DNA of 64,000 nucleotides from Paenarthrobacter sp. GOM3 (GTDB lineage: Bacteria > Actinomycetota > Actinomycetes > Actinomycetales > Micrococcaceae). Numbering within the stretch: position 1 is the first letter of the stretch; each line of letters opens with the position of its first letter. Shown one piece after another: positions 27,209-36,546 of this stretch. A model generated the notes under the pieces. That model was not told the DNA's origin. It searched no databases and saw nothing but the letters and a program-made list of their open reading frames with translations. The translations under genes were made by a program, and so were the position numbers. Where the stretch lies: the NCBI RefSeq assembly GCF_018215265.2, contig NZ_CP136562.1, positions 3,844,001-3,908,000 on the forward strand, read 5' to 3'.

Positions 27209-27926
27209 ACTTCCGGCAATGCCCCGCGAACAACAGGAAGCTTGGCAAGCGGTCTTTGAAATACATAGCGCGATGCCCCAAGGATGGGTTCTGGTAGGCG
27301 GCCAAGCCGTTTTCCTGCACGCTGTCGAGCGAGGTGCTCCGGCCGTGCGGGCTACTAAGGACGCGGACGTGGCACTCGACATCCGGGCATTCCCAACGAT
27401 GCTTCACGACTTCACGGAACTGCTGGTGCATCTCGGCTTCGAATCCCAAGGCGAATCCCTCGAGGGGTACCAACATCGATGGAAACGCGGAGATGCGGTG
27501 GTGGATGTCCTGATTCCTCGACACCTGGGGGAACGGGCGGAGAAGAGACGCGGAGTTACGGGTGGAACCACCATTGCTGCGCCGGCCAGCCAGCAAGCGC
27601 TTGACCGCTCCGAGACCGTCGAGGTCCTGGCAGGATTTGTGTCCGGCAGCGTCATCCGGCCCACCATCCTGGGCAGCCTGATAGGCAAAGCGGGAGCCCT
27701 GACCATCGTCAATGACCCCCTCTGGCGACGGCACGTAGATGATTTCCTGACCTTGGCCTCTGTTGTGCGCGCCTCGGACCTTCGCGGTATCACCTACAAA
27801 CCTGCTGAACAGAACCATCTGGCGAACATGCTGGGCCGTCTTACCAATGAACCAGAGCTCATGGATCAGGTGCCGGAATGTGCCGAGGGCGTGGAACGTC
27901 TTCGTCTCTCGCTGAATTGGCTTTAG
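27198..27926 (+). CDS. Nucleotidyltransferase-fold protein, putative AbiEii-like toxin
   Basis: A 242-residue protein with a minimal nucleotidyltransferase core: the GG motif in WVLVGGQAVFLHA (about residues 31-40), a metal-binding DxD in RATKDADVALDI, and a third aspartate in GDAVVDVLIP. The helical C-terminal half includes IGKAGALTIVNDPLWRRHVDDFLTLA. AbiEii/MenT-type toxins use this fold to transfer nucleotides to RNA or tRNA. The motifs here are intact. ATG at 27198 overlaps the HTH gene. The stop overlaps that of the convergent LysE gene by four bases. Toxin activity is not proven by sequence. Confidence 0.75.
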   Translation: MPIELPAMPREQQEAWQAVFEIHSAMPQGWVLVGGQAVFLHAVERGAPAVRATKDADVALDIRAFPTMLHDFTELLVHLGFESQGESLEGYQHRWKRGDAVVDVLIPRHLGERAEKRRGVTGGTTIAAPASQQALDRSETVEVLAGFVSGSVIRPTILGSLIGKAGALTIVNDPLWRRHVDDFLTLASVVRASDLRGITYKPAEQNHLANMLGRLTNEPELMDQVPECAEGVERLRLSLNWL

Positions 27927-28576
27927 CTCGTAGCCCCCGACGCCACCACACCGACGCCCAGCCCGGCGATCACGCCGCTACTGACACGCTCGACGGCGGT
28001 ACTCACCTTGGGGCGCTTGAGCCACCGCATCGCCTTGAACGCAACCACCGCGATCATCGAGAGATACGCGAAGGCGATGACGGCCACCACCACACCCAGA
28101 ACCAGGGAAGTGCCCATGGTGTCGCCGCCGTGCGGGATGAACTGCGGGACCACGGCCAAATAGAAGAGCCCAACCTTGGGGTTGAGCAGCGTTGACAGCG
28201 CCCCGGCGCCCAAAGCGGACAGCCGGCTGTAAGGGAGGGGCTCATTCTCCGCTGCCCCGTCCACCGTCGGGGCATTGGCGGCCTTCGCGGCCTTCCGGGA
28301 CTTGATGAACGACGACACTCCCAGGTAAAGCAAGTACAAACCGCCCGCGATCTTGAGCCAACGGAAGAGTTCGGCTGACTGCTCCAGGAGCGCGGCAAGC
28401 CCCACGCCCACCAGCGCTGCCCAGACAATCGCGCCAGCCGCCGAACCAGCGGCAGCGGCAATCCCCGCGCTGGGTCGGTTCAAGGCAATCCTGAGCACCA
28501 GGAACGTGTCCGGCCCCGGGGTTACGGAGAGAACCAGGCAGAGACCGGCGAAAGCAGCGAGGGAAGCGAGAGTCAC
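27923..28576 (-). CDS. LysE/RhtB family exporter
   Basis: A 217-residue amino acid exporter-type membrane protein with about six TM helices. The N-terminal signature SVTPGPDTFLVLR is the RhtB/LysE family motif; another conserved stretch is LLNPKVGLFYLAVVPQFI, followed by the C-terminal helices. The GTG at 28576 gives a family-length protein and is preceded by GACAAT seven bases away, so it may be leaderless; a GTG at 28618 in the same frame is a longer alternative. A hydrophilic loop (KSRKAAKAANAPT) lies mid-protein. Substrate unknown. Confidence 0.88.
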   Translation of the reverse strand: MTLASLAAFAGLCLVLSVTPGPDTFLVLRIALNRPSAGIAAAAGSAAGAIVWAALVGVGLAALLEQSAELFRWLKIAGGLYLLYLGVSSFIKSRKAAKAANAPTVDGAAENEPLPYSRLSALGAGALSTLLNPKVGLFYLAVVPQFIPHGGDTMGTSLVLGVVVAVIAFAYLSMIAVVAFKAMRWLKRPKVSTAVERVSSGVIAGLGVGVVASGATS

Positions 28577-28754
28577 AAGACTGATTGTCGGGCATGACGG
28601 GTGGGTTGCGAAAGCCACCCGAACATAAAGCGTTCACTTCCCGTCAAGGGGTGTTCGTGCATAGACAAGGCTCTTCCCCGTGACGCCGACCACACTGGAA
28701 ACATCGCCGCGCGCCTTACTGGCCGCCAAGACTTACTACCCGAGCGGAGTACCA

Positions 28755-30167
28755 ATGGAGACTTACGACGCCCTGCTGGCCTCGATCACCCCAGCCACCG
28801 GCCAGAACAGCCGCACCATCTTCGACCCGGCCACGGGTGAGGATGTCGGCGAAGCCCCCGTGCACACCGTCGAGGACCTCGAAGCCGCCATCGCCGCTGC
28901 CACTGCCGCGCAACCAGCCTGGGCCGCCTTGGGCCACGACGCAAGGTCCGCTGCGCTCATGAAGGCCGCCGACGCCGTCGAACGCTCTGCCGAAGAACTC
29001 GCCCAGCTGCTCTCCCGCGAGCAGGGCAAGCCGCTGAACGGCCCGAACGCGCGCTTCGAAGTCGGCGCCTGCGCGGCGTGGCTGCGCGCCACCGCATCCA
29101 CTCCGCTCGACCCGGAAACCGTAGTGGACGACGGCGAAACCCACGCCGAACTGCACTACCGGCCCATCGGCGTCGTGGGTGCCATTGGACCGTGGAACTG
29201 GCCCATGATGATCACCGTTTGGCAGATCGCCCCGGCATTGCGCATGGGTAACGCCGTGGTGGTCAAGCCCTCCGAATACACGCCGTTGTCCGTTCTGGCG
29301 CTGGCCAGGATCATCAACGAAGAACTGCCCGAGGGCCTGCTTTCGGTCGTTTCCGGGGGCCGCGACGTCGGCGAAGTCCTGGCCTCGCACGACGCGATCG
29401 GCAAGGTCATGTTCACGGGTTCGACTGCCACAGGCAAGGCGATCATTCGCTCGTCCGCCGACACCGTCAAGCGCCTCACCTTGGAACTCGGCGGCAACGA
29501 CGCCGGCATCGTCCTGCCCGATTCCGACCCTAAAGCCATCGCCGAGGGCCTCTTTTGGGGCGCGTTCATCAACACCGGCCAGACCTGCGCCGCCCTGAAG
29601 CGGCTCTACGTGCACGAATCCCAGTACGAGGCCGTGTGCACCGAGCTCGCCGCCGTCGCTGCCGCCATGCCCATGGGTAACGGGCTCGACGAGAACAATG
29701 TCCTCGGTCCGCTGCAGAACCGGCAGCAGTACGACATCGTCGCCCGGCTGGTTGACGCCGCCCGCGAGTCCGGTGCCCGCATTCTGGTTGGTGGCAACCC
29801 CGAGGCTGACCAGCCCGGCAACTTCTACCCCACCACCCTGGTAGCGGACATCGACAACGACAACCCGCTGGTCTCGGAGGAGCAGTTCGGCCCCGCCCTG
29901 CCGATCATCAAGTACAGCACCGTGGACGAGGCAGTCGCCAAGGCAAACGCGCTCGACGTCGGACTCGGCGCCTCCGTCTGGTCCTCCGACCTGGGCGCGG
30001 CCCGCGAAGTCGCCGCACGTATCCAAGCCGGCACCGTGTGGATCAACAAGCACGGCGCGGTGGACCCCCGTGTTCCGTTTGGCGGCGCCAAGCAGTCCGG
30101 CTATGGCCTGGAGTTCGGCGTCGAAGGCCTTAAGGCGCTGGGCGTACCGCAGATCATCAACGGATAG
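28755..30167 (+). CDS. Aldehyde dehydrogenase family protein
   Basis: A 470-residue NAD(P)+-dependent aldehyde dehydrogenase. The cofactor-binding segment is VVVKPSEYTPLSVL and the glycine motif is FTGSTATGKAI. The general base glutamate is in LTLELGGNDAGIVL; the catalytic cysteine is in NTGQTCAALKRLYV. The C-terminal motif is PFGGAKQSGYGLEFG. ATG at 28755 with GAGCGGAG upstream gives the usual family length; a longer frame from 28680 (GTG) exists. Possibly oxidises the aldehydes formed by the amine or GMC oxidases encoded nearby, though that link is only suggested by proximity. Confidence 0.93.
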   Translation: METYDALLASITPATGQNSRTIFDPATGEDVGEAPVHTVEDLEAAIAAATAAQPAWAALGHDARSAALMKAADAVERSAEELAQLLSREQGKPLNGPNARFEVGACAAWLRATASTPLDPETVVDDGETHAELHYRPIGVVGAIGPWNWPMMITVWQIAPALRMGNAVVVKPSEYTPLSVLALARIINEELPEGLLSVVSGGRDVGEVLASHDAIGKVMFTGSTATGKAIIRSSADTVKRLTLELGGNDAGIVLPDSDPKAIAEGLFWGAFINTGQTCAALKRLYVHESQYEAVCTELAAVAAAMPMGNGLDENNVLGPLQNRQQYDIVARLVDAARESGARILVGGNPEADQPGNFYPTTLVADIDNDNPLVSEEQFGPALPIIKYSTVDEAVAKANALDVGLGASVWSSDLGAAREVAARIQAGTVWINKHGAVDPRVPFGGAKQSGYGLEFGVEGLKALGVPQIING

Positions 30168-30184
30168 CCCAACCGTTCGCCCAT

Positions 30185-30240
30185 CCAGGGGACAGATAAC
30201 GTCGCGTTGAGCCCTCATTGCGACGTTACCTGTCCCCTGG
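30185..30240. terminator. Long hairpin, probable terminator after the aldehyde dehydrogenase
   Basis: CCAGGGGACAGATAACGTCGC (30185-30205) pairs with the complement at 30220-30240 with a single G-U/mismatch position and a 14-base loop. TTAGATTCT follows. The AGGGGACAG arm sequence recurs in the hairpin at 49747-49812, so it belongs to a family of related intergenic hairpins. Arms given here only in part. Confidence 0.7.
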
Positions 30241-30313
30241 TTAGATTCTGCCGACGGCTCTGTCCAGTCACAGGGTGGACGCGTTTGGGTCGCTCGGCGC
30301 CCTGCGTGAAAGC

Positions 30314-31180
30314 ATGAGGACCATGGCCCAGAAGATTGCGTATCAAGGTGAACCGGGAGCCAACTCGGATCTCGCGTGCAAGGAAATGTTCCCCGAGCTT
30401 CAGAGCGTGCCGTGCGCGAGCTTTGAGGACGCTTTCGAGTTGGTATCAACCGGGGAAGTCGATCTGGCCATGATCCCGATCGAGAACTCCATCGCCGGCC
30501 GGGTGGCTGACATCCACGTCCTCCTCCCCCAGTCCAAGCTGCAGATCGTCGGCGAGTACTTCCTGCCCATCCGCTTCGACCTCCTGGGAATTCCGGGCAG
30601 CACCATCGAAGGCGCCACCGAGGTCCACAGCCACATTCACGCACTGGGACAATGCCGCCGGATCATTCGAGAAGCAGGCCTCAAGCCCGTGATCGCCGGC
30701 GACACCGCGGGTTCAGCCCGCGAAGTCAGGGACTGGAACGATCCCCGCAAACTGTCCTTGGCTCCGCCGCTTGCCGCCCAACTGTACGGCTTGGAGGTCC
30801 TGGCGTCCGGCGTCGAAGATGACCCCACGAACACCACACGCTTTGTGGTCCTCGCACGGGAACGCGAGCTTCCAAGCAAGGAAGAACTGCCGGGTCCCGC
30901 GATCACCAGCTTCGTCTTCCGCGTCCGCAACGTTCCGTCGGCGCTCTACAAGGCACTCGGCGGATTCGCGACCAACGGCCTGAACATGACACGGTTGGAA
31001 AGCTACATGGTGGGCGATGAGTTCGCCGCCACCATGTTCCTTTCCGACGTCGAGGGACACCCCCAGGACGCCCGCTTGAGGCGGGCGCTTGAGGAACTGG
31101 AGTTCTTCACCACGGAAGTGCGGATCCTGGGCGTTTACGCGGCGGACGGTTACCGCGAGCGGAACACGGTCAGTGCCTGA
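30314..31180 (+). CDS. pheA: Prephenate dehydratase
   Basis: A 288-residue cytosolic enzyme converting prephenate to phenylpyruvate in phenylalanine biosynthesis. The substrate domain begins KIAYQGEPGANSDLA and contains MIPIENSIAGRV and the catalytic threonine region DDPTNTTRFVVL. The C-terminal ACT regulatory domain starts near residue 205 (TSFVFRVRNVPSALYKALG) with ESYMVG, the phenylalanine feedback site. The ATG at 30314 is chosen; the ATG at 30323 (MAQKIAY) is nearly as likely. The enzyme is monofunctional, with no chorismate mutase domain attached. Confidence 0.96.
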   Translation: MRTMAQKIAYQGEPGANSDLACKEMFPELQSVPCASFEDAFELVSTGEVDLAMIPIENSIAGRVADIHVLLPQSKLQIVGEYFLPIRFDLLGIPGSTIEGATEVHSHIHALGQCRRIIREAGLKPVIAGDTAGSAREVRDWNDPRKLSLAPPLAAQLYGLEVLASGVEDDPTNTTRFVVLARERELPSKEELPGPAITSFVFRVRNVPSALYKALGGFATNGLNMTRLESYMVGDEFAATMFLSDVEGHPQDARLRRALEELEFFTTEVRILGVYAADGYRERNTVSA

Positions 31181-31229
31181 CCCGTTGCACTAGTACGCAG
31201 CCCGCCGCGACCAGGAAGCAACACCACTG

Positions 31230-31922
31230 ATGACACAGGCACCACCAAGGCCCCAGCCCGTCGCCGACACCGCCAAGAGAGTGCGGGCCATCGTGTGGAT
31301 CCTGATCGCGGCGGTGGTTGCGGCAGGGGGCATCTGGTTCGCTGTGTCCACGGCCACCAAACCATCACCCAGTACGTCCGCCCCGCTGGACGGGCCGCAG
31401 TTGATCCGTGAAGACAGTCACCGGATCACCACTCCTGCCACGGAGAAGGCGCAACTGGTGGAGTTCCTGGACTTCGAATGCGAATCCTGCCGGGCAGCTG
31501 TGCCCTTGGTGGAGGAACTGAAAAAGGAATACGGGGACCGGATCACGTTCGTCCACCGCTACTTCCCCCTGCCCGGACACCGGAACTCCGGAACCGCTGC
31601 GCTGGCAGTCGAAGCCGCGGCACAGCAGGGAAAGTACGAAGCAATGGCTGCCAAGCTCTTCGAAACCCAGCCTCAGTGGGGCGAAAAGCAAGATTCCCAA
31701 GCAGCGACGTTCCGCAGTTACGCGGAGGAACTGGGCCTCGACATGGCCCAATATGATGCTGCTGTCGCAGATACGAAGACCGAGGCCCGGATTCGGAAGG
31801 ATGCCAGCGACGGCCGGGCCCTCGGTGTCACCGGCACTCCGACGTTCTTCCTCAACGGCAAAAAGCTCACCTTGGACACCGAAGAACAGTTCCGCCAACT
31901 CCTTGACGAAGCCGCTAAGTAG
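31230..31922 (+). CDS. DsbA family thioredoxin-fold protein, membrane-anchored
   Basis: A 230-residue disulfide oxidoreductase. An N-terminal membrane anchor is at about 18-40 (AIVWILIAAVVAAGGIWFAVS), leaving the domain outside the cell. The active-site motif is FECESC, Cys84 and Cys87. The later conserved cis-proline region is GVTGTPTFFLNG. ATG at 31230 follows AGGAAG. Actinobacterial proteins of this kind introduce or isomerise disulfides in exported proteins. The next gene is the convergent thioredoxin reductase. Confidence 0.92.
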   Translation: MTQAPPRPQPVADTAKRVRAIVWILIAAVVAAGGIWFAVSTATKPSPSTSAPLDGPQLIREDSHRITTPATEKAQLVEFLDFECESCRAAVPLVEELKKEYGDRITFVHRYFPLPGHRNSGTAALAVEAAAQQGKYEAMAAKLFETQPQWGEKQDSQAATFRSYAEELGLDMAQYDAAVADTKTEARIRKDASDGRALGVTGTPTFFLNGKKLTLDTEEQFRQLLDEAAK

Positions 31923-31991
31923 AGGTGTCGACTTCCCGACGCCAGGCGTGGAGCTTTGCGATGGACCTGCCGGACCGCGCGCCACCTCAGG

Positions 31992-32969
31992 CTAGAAGTG
32001 CGTGGGCTCCTCAACCAGTGCGGTAGCAATGCTGTGGGCGTCATCGAGCGCAGCCAAGTACCGCTCGGCATCCAATGCGGCAGAGCAGCCAGTGCCCGCA
32101 GCGGTGATCGCTTGGCGATAGCGATGGTCAACCGCATCGCCGCAGGCAAAAACGCCCGAAAGGTTGGTGCACGTCGTGGGAGAGTCCACCTTGATGTAGC
32201 CCTCGGCGTCCAGGTCCACCTGGCCTTCAACCAGTTCAGTGCGGGGTACATGGCCGATCGCGACGAAGATGCCGGCTGCCGCCTGCTCGCGGGTCTCGCC
32301 GGTGCGGGTGTCCTTGAGCGTCACGCCTGTGACCTTGGTGTCTCCGTGAATGGCGGTGATCGCCGAGTTCCAGGCGAAACTGATCTTCGGGTTGTCCTTG
32401 GCGCGCTGCGCCATGATCCGGGATGCCCGCAGTTCGCCTTTACGCACGACGACGGTCACTGACTTCCCGAACCGCGTCAGGAAGGTCGCTTCCTCCATCG
32501 CTGAGTCGCCACCGCCCACCACGATGATGTCCTGTTCGCGGAAGAAGAAACCGTCGCACGTTGCACACCAGGAGACTCCGTGTCCGCTGAGCTTCTTCTC
32601 CTCAGGCAAGCCAAGTTCTTTGTATGCGGAGCCCGTGGCCAGGATGACGGCCGGCGCCTCGTGGGTTTCGCCGGCTCCGGTAACCACGCTCTTCACGTGA
32701 CCTTGCAGCGATACCGAAGTGACGTCGTCGAACACTATGCGGGCCCCGAATTTTTCGGCCTGTTCCTGCAGGCCGTCCATGAGCTCTGGGCCTTGGATGC
32801 CGCCCGGGAACCCGGGAAAGTTCTCCACCTCGGTGGTGTTCATGAGAGCGCCGCCGGCGGTGACCGAACCGGCCAGGACCAGTGGCTCCAGGCCGGCGCG
32901 TGCGGTGTAGATGGCCGCCGTGTAGCCGGCAGGACCGGACCCGATGATGATCAGTTGTTCGTTACTCAT
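31992..32969 (-). CDS. trxB: Thioredoxin reductase (NADPH)
   Basis: A 325-residue low-molecular-weight flavoprotein. FAD motif [19 protein letters not shown] at residues 7-25; redox-active pair CATC in [13 protein letters not shown] near residue 135; NADPH motif [15 protein letters not shown]. The C-terminus reads [33 protein letters not shown], split here for length. Supplies electrons to thioredoxin. ATG at 32969. The divergent-looking neighbour arsC lies 24 bases upstream on the same strand, so they form a two-gene operon in which trxB would support thioredoxin-coupled arsenate reduction. Confidence 0.95.
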   Translation of the reverse strand: MSNEQLIIIGSGPAGYTAAIYTARAGLEPLVLAGSVTAGGALMNTTEVENFPGFPGGIQGPELMDGLQEQAEKFGARIVFDDVTSVSLQGHVKSVVTGAGETHEAPAVILATGSAYKELGLPEEKKLSGHGVSWCATCDGFFFREQDIIVVGGGDSAMEEATFLTRFGKSVTVVVRKGELRASRIMAQRAKDNPKISFAWNSAITAIHGDTKVTGVTLKDTRTGETREQAAAGIFVAIGHVPRTELVEGQVDLDAEGYIKVDSPTTCTNLSGVFACGDAVDHRYRQAITAAGTGCSAALDAERYLAALDDAHSIATALVEEPTHF

Positions 32970-32993
32970 GAGAGACGCTCCTGGTGGTCGGAT

Positions 32994-33407
32994 TTATGTG
33001 GCAGCAGGGATCAACGAGGCGATCAGAGTTTCTATCCGTGTTCGAATCTCGTCACGGATAGGTCGGACGGCGTCCACACCCTGCCCGGCGGGATCCTCCA
33101 AAACCCAGTCCTCATAACGTTTCCCGGGGAAGTACGGGCATTCGTCGCCACAACCCATGGTGATGACCACGTCGGACTCCTTGACGGCCTCAGTGGTGAG
33201 GACTTTGGGGATCTCGGCGGACATGTCGATCCCAAGCTCCGACATGGCTTCGACGGCGGCCGGGTTCACGGTCTCGGCTGGCTGGGAGCCGGCGGACCGG
33301 ACCTCAATGGCGCCTTGGGAGAGTGTGGTGAGGAATGCGGCAGCCATCTGCGAGCGCCCTGCATTGTGCACACAGACGAAAAGTACGGACGGCTTCTTGC
33401 CGGTCAT
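32994..33407 (-). CDS. arsC: Arsenate reductase / low-molecular-weight phosphatase family (ArsC, thioredoxin or mycothiol type)
   Basis: A 137-residue protein with the phosphatase loop FVCVHNAGRSQM (Cys12 to Arg18, a CX5R motif). Two further cysteines, Cys86 and Cys90 in TMGCGDECPYF, fit the intramolecular redox relay of thioredoxin-coupled arsenate reductases. The C-terminal GKRYEDWVLEDPAGQ provides the catalytic aspartate. It would reduce arsenate to arsenite. ATG at 33407 follows AGGAGAA. Upstream of and cotranscribed with trxB. No arsenite pump is seen in the window. Confidence 0.9.
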   Translation of the reverse strand: MTGKKPSVLFVCVHNAGRSQMAAAFLTTLSQGAIEVRSAGSQPAETVNPAAVEAMSELGIDMSAEIPKVLTTEAVKESDVVITMGCGDECPYFPGKRYEDWVLEDPAGQGVDAVRPIRDEIRTRIETLIASLIPAAT

Positions 33408-33522
33408 TGGTTCTCCTGACGGTAACAACTAAATCGTGGGTGCGCGCCAGGCGATCGGTCAAGCTGGGTCCTCCCCGTTCGCCCTGTTACGTCACCTATC
33501 CTTGTACGCGGGGGGTGTTATT

Positions 33523-34317
33523 GTGCCGAAAAAATCGACCGCGGCAAATGTGCGGCTGGTCTATGCCGTAATGATCGCGGCTATCGTGGCATTGTTCGTT
33601 TGGGTGGCCCACGACGACCTCGTCCCCGCGTCTGTTGCCTTTGCATTGGGCACGGCGTATGCGGCTTTCCTGTTTCGTGCCGTGTGGCGATCGAGCCGCG
33701 CATCAACGGTGATGCATTTCGCTATCGGCCTCATTTCCTTTTCCTTGATCTCCGTCAAGGATGATCTGGGAGCATTGGCGGCCGGCTCATGGTTCTTGGG
33801 GATCCTCGCCGGCGGAATCGCGGGCGGCCACACGTGGTCCGGGAAGCGCGCAGGGTCTGAAGTGACGCAGAAGCGGGAACGCAACGGTGAAGGCTTCACC
33901 GGTGGCCGGCGCCTCGCACTGATCAACGCGGCCTGCGCCGTTGTGCTGCTCGCGATTGGCGTCGCGCATTTCGGCCTGCAATCGCCGACGCCGGCCGTCG
34001 GCGCCGTTCTGATTGGCTCCTTGATTGCCGGCTGGGCATTGTTCCGCTTCCCGCCATCGCTGCAGACCAGGAACGTACTGCTTCTGGTCATACCCGTTGA
34101 ATTCTTTCTCCTGGTTTTCGTGGGCGGCAATACCGGCCAGTTGGCCCTTCCCTTTGTGTGGGCGTACGGCATTCTTGCCGGCATCCTGCTGGGTGGGCGG
34201 TATTGGCGGGGTCCGCGGCTCGGCGAACCCCGCCCACCGTTCAACATTCAAGCCAAGCGACGGCGAAAACGGAAGCGAAAGTCACCGGCTAAGGCGAAGC
34301 AGAAGCAAGTCGCCTGA
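33523..34317 (+). CDS. Hypothetical polytopic membrane protein with a basic C-terminal tail
   Basis: About 264 residues. Six to seven hydrophobic segments (LVYAVMIAAIVALFVWVA, VAFALGTAYAAFLF, FAIGLISFSLI, GSWFLGILAGGIAGG and others) are followed by a highly basic tail, RRRKRKRKSPAKAKQKQ. GTG at 33523 has GGGGGG upstream. No domain recognised; the tail could bind nucleic acid or membrane lipids. Transcribed convergently with the MMPL transporter and divergently from arsC. Confidence 0.72.
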   Translation: MPKKSTAANVRLVYAVMIAAIVALFVWVAHDDLVPASVAFALGTAYAAFLFRAVWRSSRASTVMHFAIGLISFSLISVKDDLGALAAGSWFLGILAGGIAGGHTWSGKRAGSEVTQKRERNGEGFTGGRRLALINAACAVVLLAIGVAHFGLQSPTPAVGAVLIGSLIAGWALFRFPPSLQTRNVLLLVIPVEFFLLVFVGGNTGQLALPFVWAYGILAGILLGGRYWRGPRLGEPRPPFNIQAKRRRKRKRKSPAKAKQKQVA

Positions 34318-34337
34318 ACACCGGCGATCGCCGGCAC

Positions 34338-36512
34338 CTACCGCCCGACGGATGCCTGTTCCTCCTCGGGCGCCCGGACTACGGGTTCGCCGGAGGATCG
34401 TCCGAGCTTACTGGGCCACCAGATCCTGCTGCCGAGGTCGTACGCCAGTGCCGGGACCAGGAGGGAGCGGACCAGTACCGTATCCAGCAGCACCCCGAAT
34501 GCCACGATGAACGCCAACTGCACCAGGAACATGATCGGGATGACCCCCAGGGCTGCGAATGTCGCAGCCAGCACCACGCCGGCTGAGGTGATGACGCCGC
34601 CGGTTACGGCCAGGCCCCGCAGGATGCCGGGCCGCGTCCCGTGCTTCAGAGATTCCTCGCGGACCCGGCTCATGAGGAAGATGTTGTAGTCCACCCCCAA
34701 TGCCACCAGGAACACGAATCCGAACAACGGCACGGTAGCGTCAGCCCCCGAGAATCCGAAGATTCCGTTGAACACCCATGCCGAGACACCCATGGCTGCG
34801 CCGTACGACAACACCACGGAAAGCACCAGCAACACCGGCGCCACAACGGATCGCAGCAGGAGCATGAGGATGAACAGGATGACTACCAGGACGATCGGGA
34901 TGATGACCACAAGGTCTCGCTGCGCGGTGGTGTTGGTGTCCAGCGCAGTGGCGGTCACCCCGCCCACCAACGCTGCGGAATCAACCTCGCGCACGGCAGA
35001 ACGCAGGGACTTCACTGCGTCCTCGGCTTCGATGGAGTCCGCAGCAGAGTTCAACGTGGCGTTGATGAGCACCCGGCCGTCGCGCACGGCCGGTTCGGAC
35101 GGGGCGCCCCGGGCTCCGGTAATCGGCACGTTTCCGTCAGCCAGGAGGTAGGCGTCACCCACGCCGTCGGCCGCTTTGACCTTATCCAGGACCTGCTGCG
35201 CGGCACCCTGGGAGGCGACCACGACGGCGGGGCTGCCGCTGCCGGCGTCGAAATGGCGCGCCAGCGCGTCCTGGCCGTCCACGGCGTCGGACTTGGCCAG
35301 GATGACGTCGGTTTGTGGGACGCCGTTGGCTTTGAGCTGGAGCACGCCCGCGGACGCTACAAGCAGCAGGAGGACCGAGGCAATCCAGACCACCCGGGGG
35401 CGCTTGGAGACGAGGGTTCCGACGCCCTTCCAGAGACCCTTTTGCCCCTCAAGGCCAGTAACAAGCTCAGGTTCGCGTTCGTCGTCGGGCAGTAGCTTGG
35501 GCCGGAAGGGCCAGAAGGCTGCACGTCCGAGCAGTGCCATAAGGGCCGGCAGGAGCGTGAGCGCGGCAAACAGTGAGCAGAGAATGCCGGCCGCCGCGAC
35601 CGGGCCCAGGGCTTTGTTGGAGTTCAGGTCGGAGAAGAGCAGGCAGAGCAGGGCGATGATGACCGTGGCACCCGAGGCGAGGATCGGCTCGAAAGATGCC
35701 TTCCACGCTGTGATGACGGCGCGGGTGCGGTTGGTGGTGTGTGTCAGTGCTTCACGGAACCGCGCAACATAAAGCAGCGCGTAATCGGTGGCGGCTCCGA
35801 TCACCAGGATGGACAGGATGCCTTGGCTTTGTCCGTTGAGCTGGATCCAGCCGAGCTTGGCCATGCCGAAGACCAGCAGGATGGCTGCGCACAGCGCGAA
35901 CACCGAGGTGAACAGCACCGCCAGTGGCAGCACCACGGACCGGTAGACGAGCAGCAGGATCACGAACACTGCGCCCAATGCAACCAGCAACAGGATGCCG
36001 TCAATCCCGCCAAACGCGTTCACGAGGTCCGCGGTGAGCCCGGCAGGGCCCGTCACGAACGCTTTCATACCGTCGGGAGCCCCGGGCTGAACGACGTCGC
36101 GCAGCTCCTGGACCTTATCCCGCAGTTCGTCGGAGGAGGACATGGGGACGATGAACTGGATGGCTTTGCCGTCTTCGGACGGGATAGGCCCGACGACGGC
36201 GCCCCCCAGCTTGAGTGCCTCGATGTCGGCTTTCAGCTGGGCTGCTTCGCCGAGCTGGGCGGGGGTGAACGCAGCACCGTTCTCAACGATGACCACGGCC
36301 GGGATCTCTTCCGAGTCCCTGAATTTGGCCTGCCAGTCGCCGGCCTCCGTGGCTTCGGCGCCGGCAGGGAGGAATGATGCCTGGTCGTTGGAGGAAACTT
36401 CATCCAACCGCCCGAACGTGGGCCCTCCGATTCCGGCGATGCCCAGCCAAGTGATCACCAGCACCACGGGTAGCAGCCATCTCAGCCAGAACGGTACTTT
36501 CTGCGCGTTCAT
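34338..36512 (-). CDS. MMPL family RND-like transporter
   Basis: A 724-residue integral membrane protein with the MMPL/RND layout: TM1, a large extracytoplasmic loop, five TMs, then a repeat of that pattern. First loop includes ASFLPAGAEATEAGDWQAKF; the second half starts RPRVVWIASVLLLL. Conserved motifs are GAATDYALLYVARFRE in the first half and ALGVDYNIFLMSRVREE in the second, with the transport aspartates and tyrosines. Such proteins export lipids, siderophores or drugs. ATG at 36512. Divergent from a MarR regulator with a clear palindromic operator, so probably inducible. Cargo unknown. Confidence 0.93.
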   Translation of the reverse strand: MNAQKVPFWLRWLLPVVLVITWLGIAGIGGPTFGRLDEVSSNDQASFLPAGAEATEAGDWQAKFRDSEEIPAVVIVENGAAFTPAQLGEAAQLKADIEALKLGGAVVGPIPSEDGKAIQFIVPMSSSDELRDKVQELRDVVQPGAPDGMKAFVTGPAGLTADLVNAFGGIDGILLLVALGAVFVILLLVYRSVVLPLAVLFTSVFALCAAILLVFGMAKLGWIQLNGQSQGILSILVIGAATDYALLYVARFREALTHTTNRTRAVITAWKASFEPILASGATVIIALLCLLFSDLNSNKALGPVAAAGILCSLFAALTLLPALMALLGRAAFWPFRPKLLPDDEREPELVTGLEGQKGLWKGVGTLVSKRPRVVWIASVLLLLVASAGVLQLKANGVPQTDVILAKSDAVDGQDALARHFDAGSGSPAVVVASQGAAQQVLDKVKAADGVGDAYLLADGNVPITGARGAPSEPAVRDGRVLINATLNSAADSIEAEDAVKSLRSAVREVDSAALVGGVTATALDTNTTAQRDLVVIIPIVLVVILFILMLLLRSVVAPVLLVLSVVLSYGAAMGVSAWVFNGIFGFSGADATVPLFGFVFLVALGVDYNIFLMSRVREESLKHGTRPGILRGLAVTGGVITSAGVVLAATFAALGVIPIMFLVQLAFIVAFGVLLDTVLVRSLLVPALAYDLGSRIWWPSKLGRSSGEPVVRAPEEEQASVGR

Positions 36513-36546
36513 GTGTCCTTCTTCTCCGGGATGATCAAGGTCTTTA

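Noticed and set aside
28716..30644. Long minus-strand reading frame (642 codons) opposite the aldehyde dehydrogenase
   Set aside because: Low-complexity Gly/Asp-rich antisense product caused by high-GC codon usage; the plus-strand protein has complete catalytic motifs.
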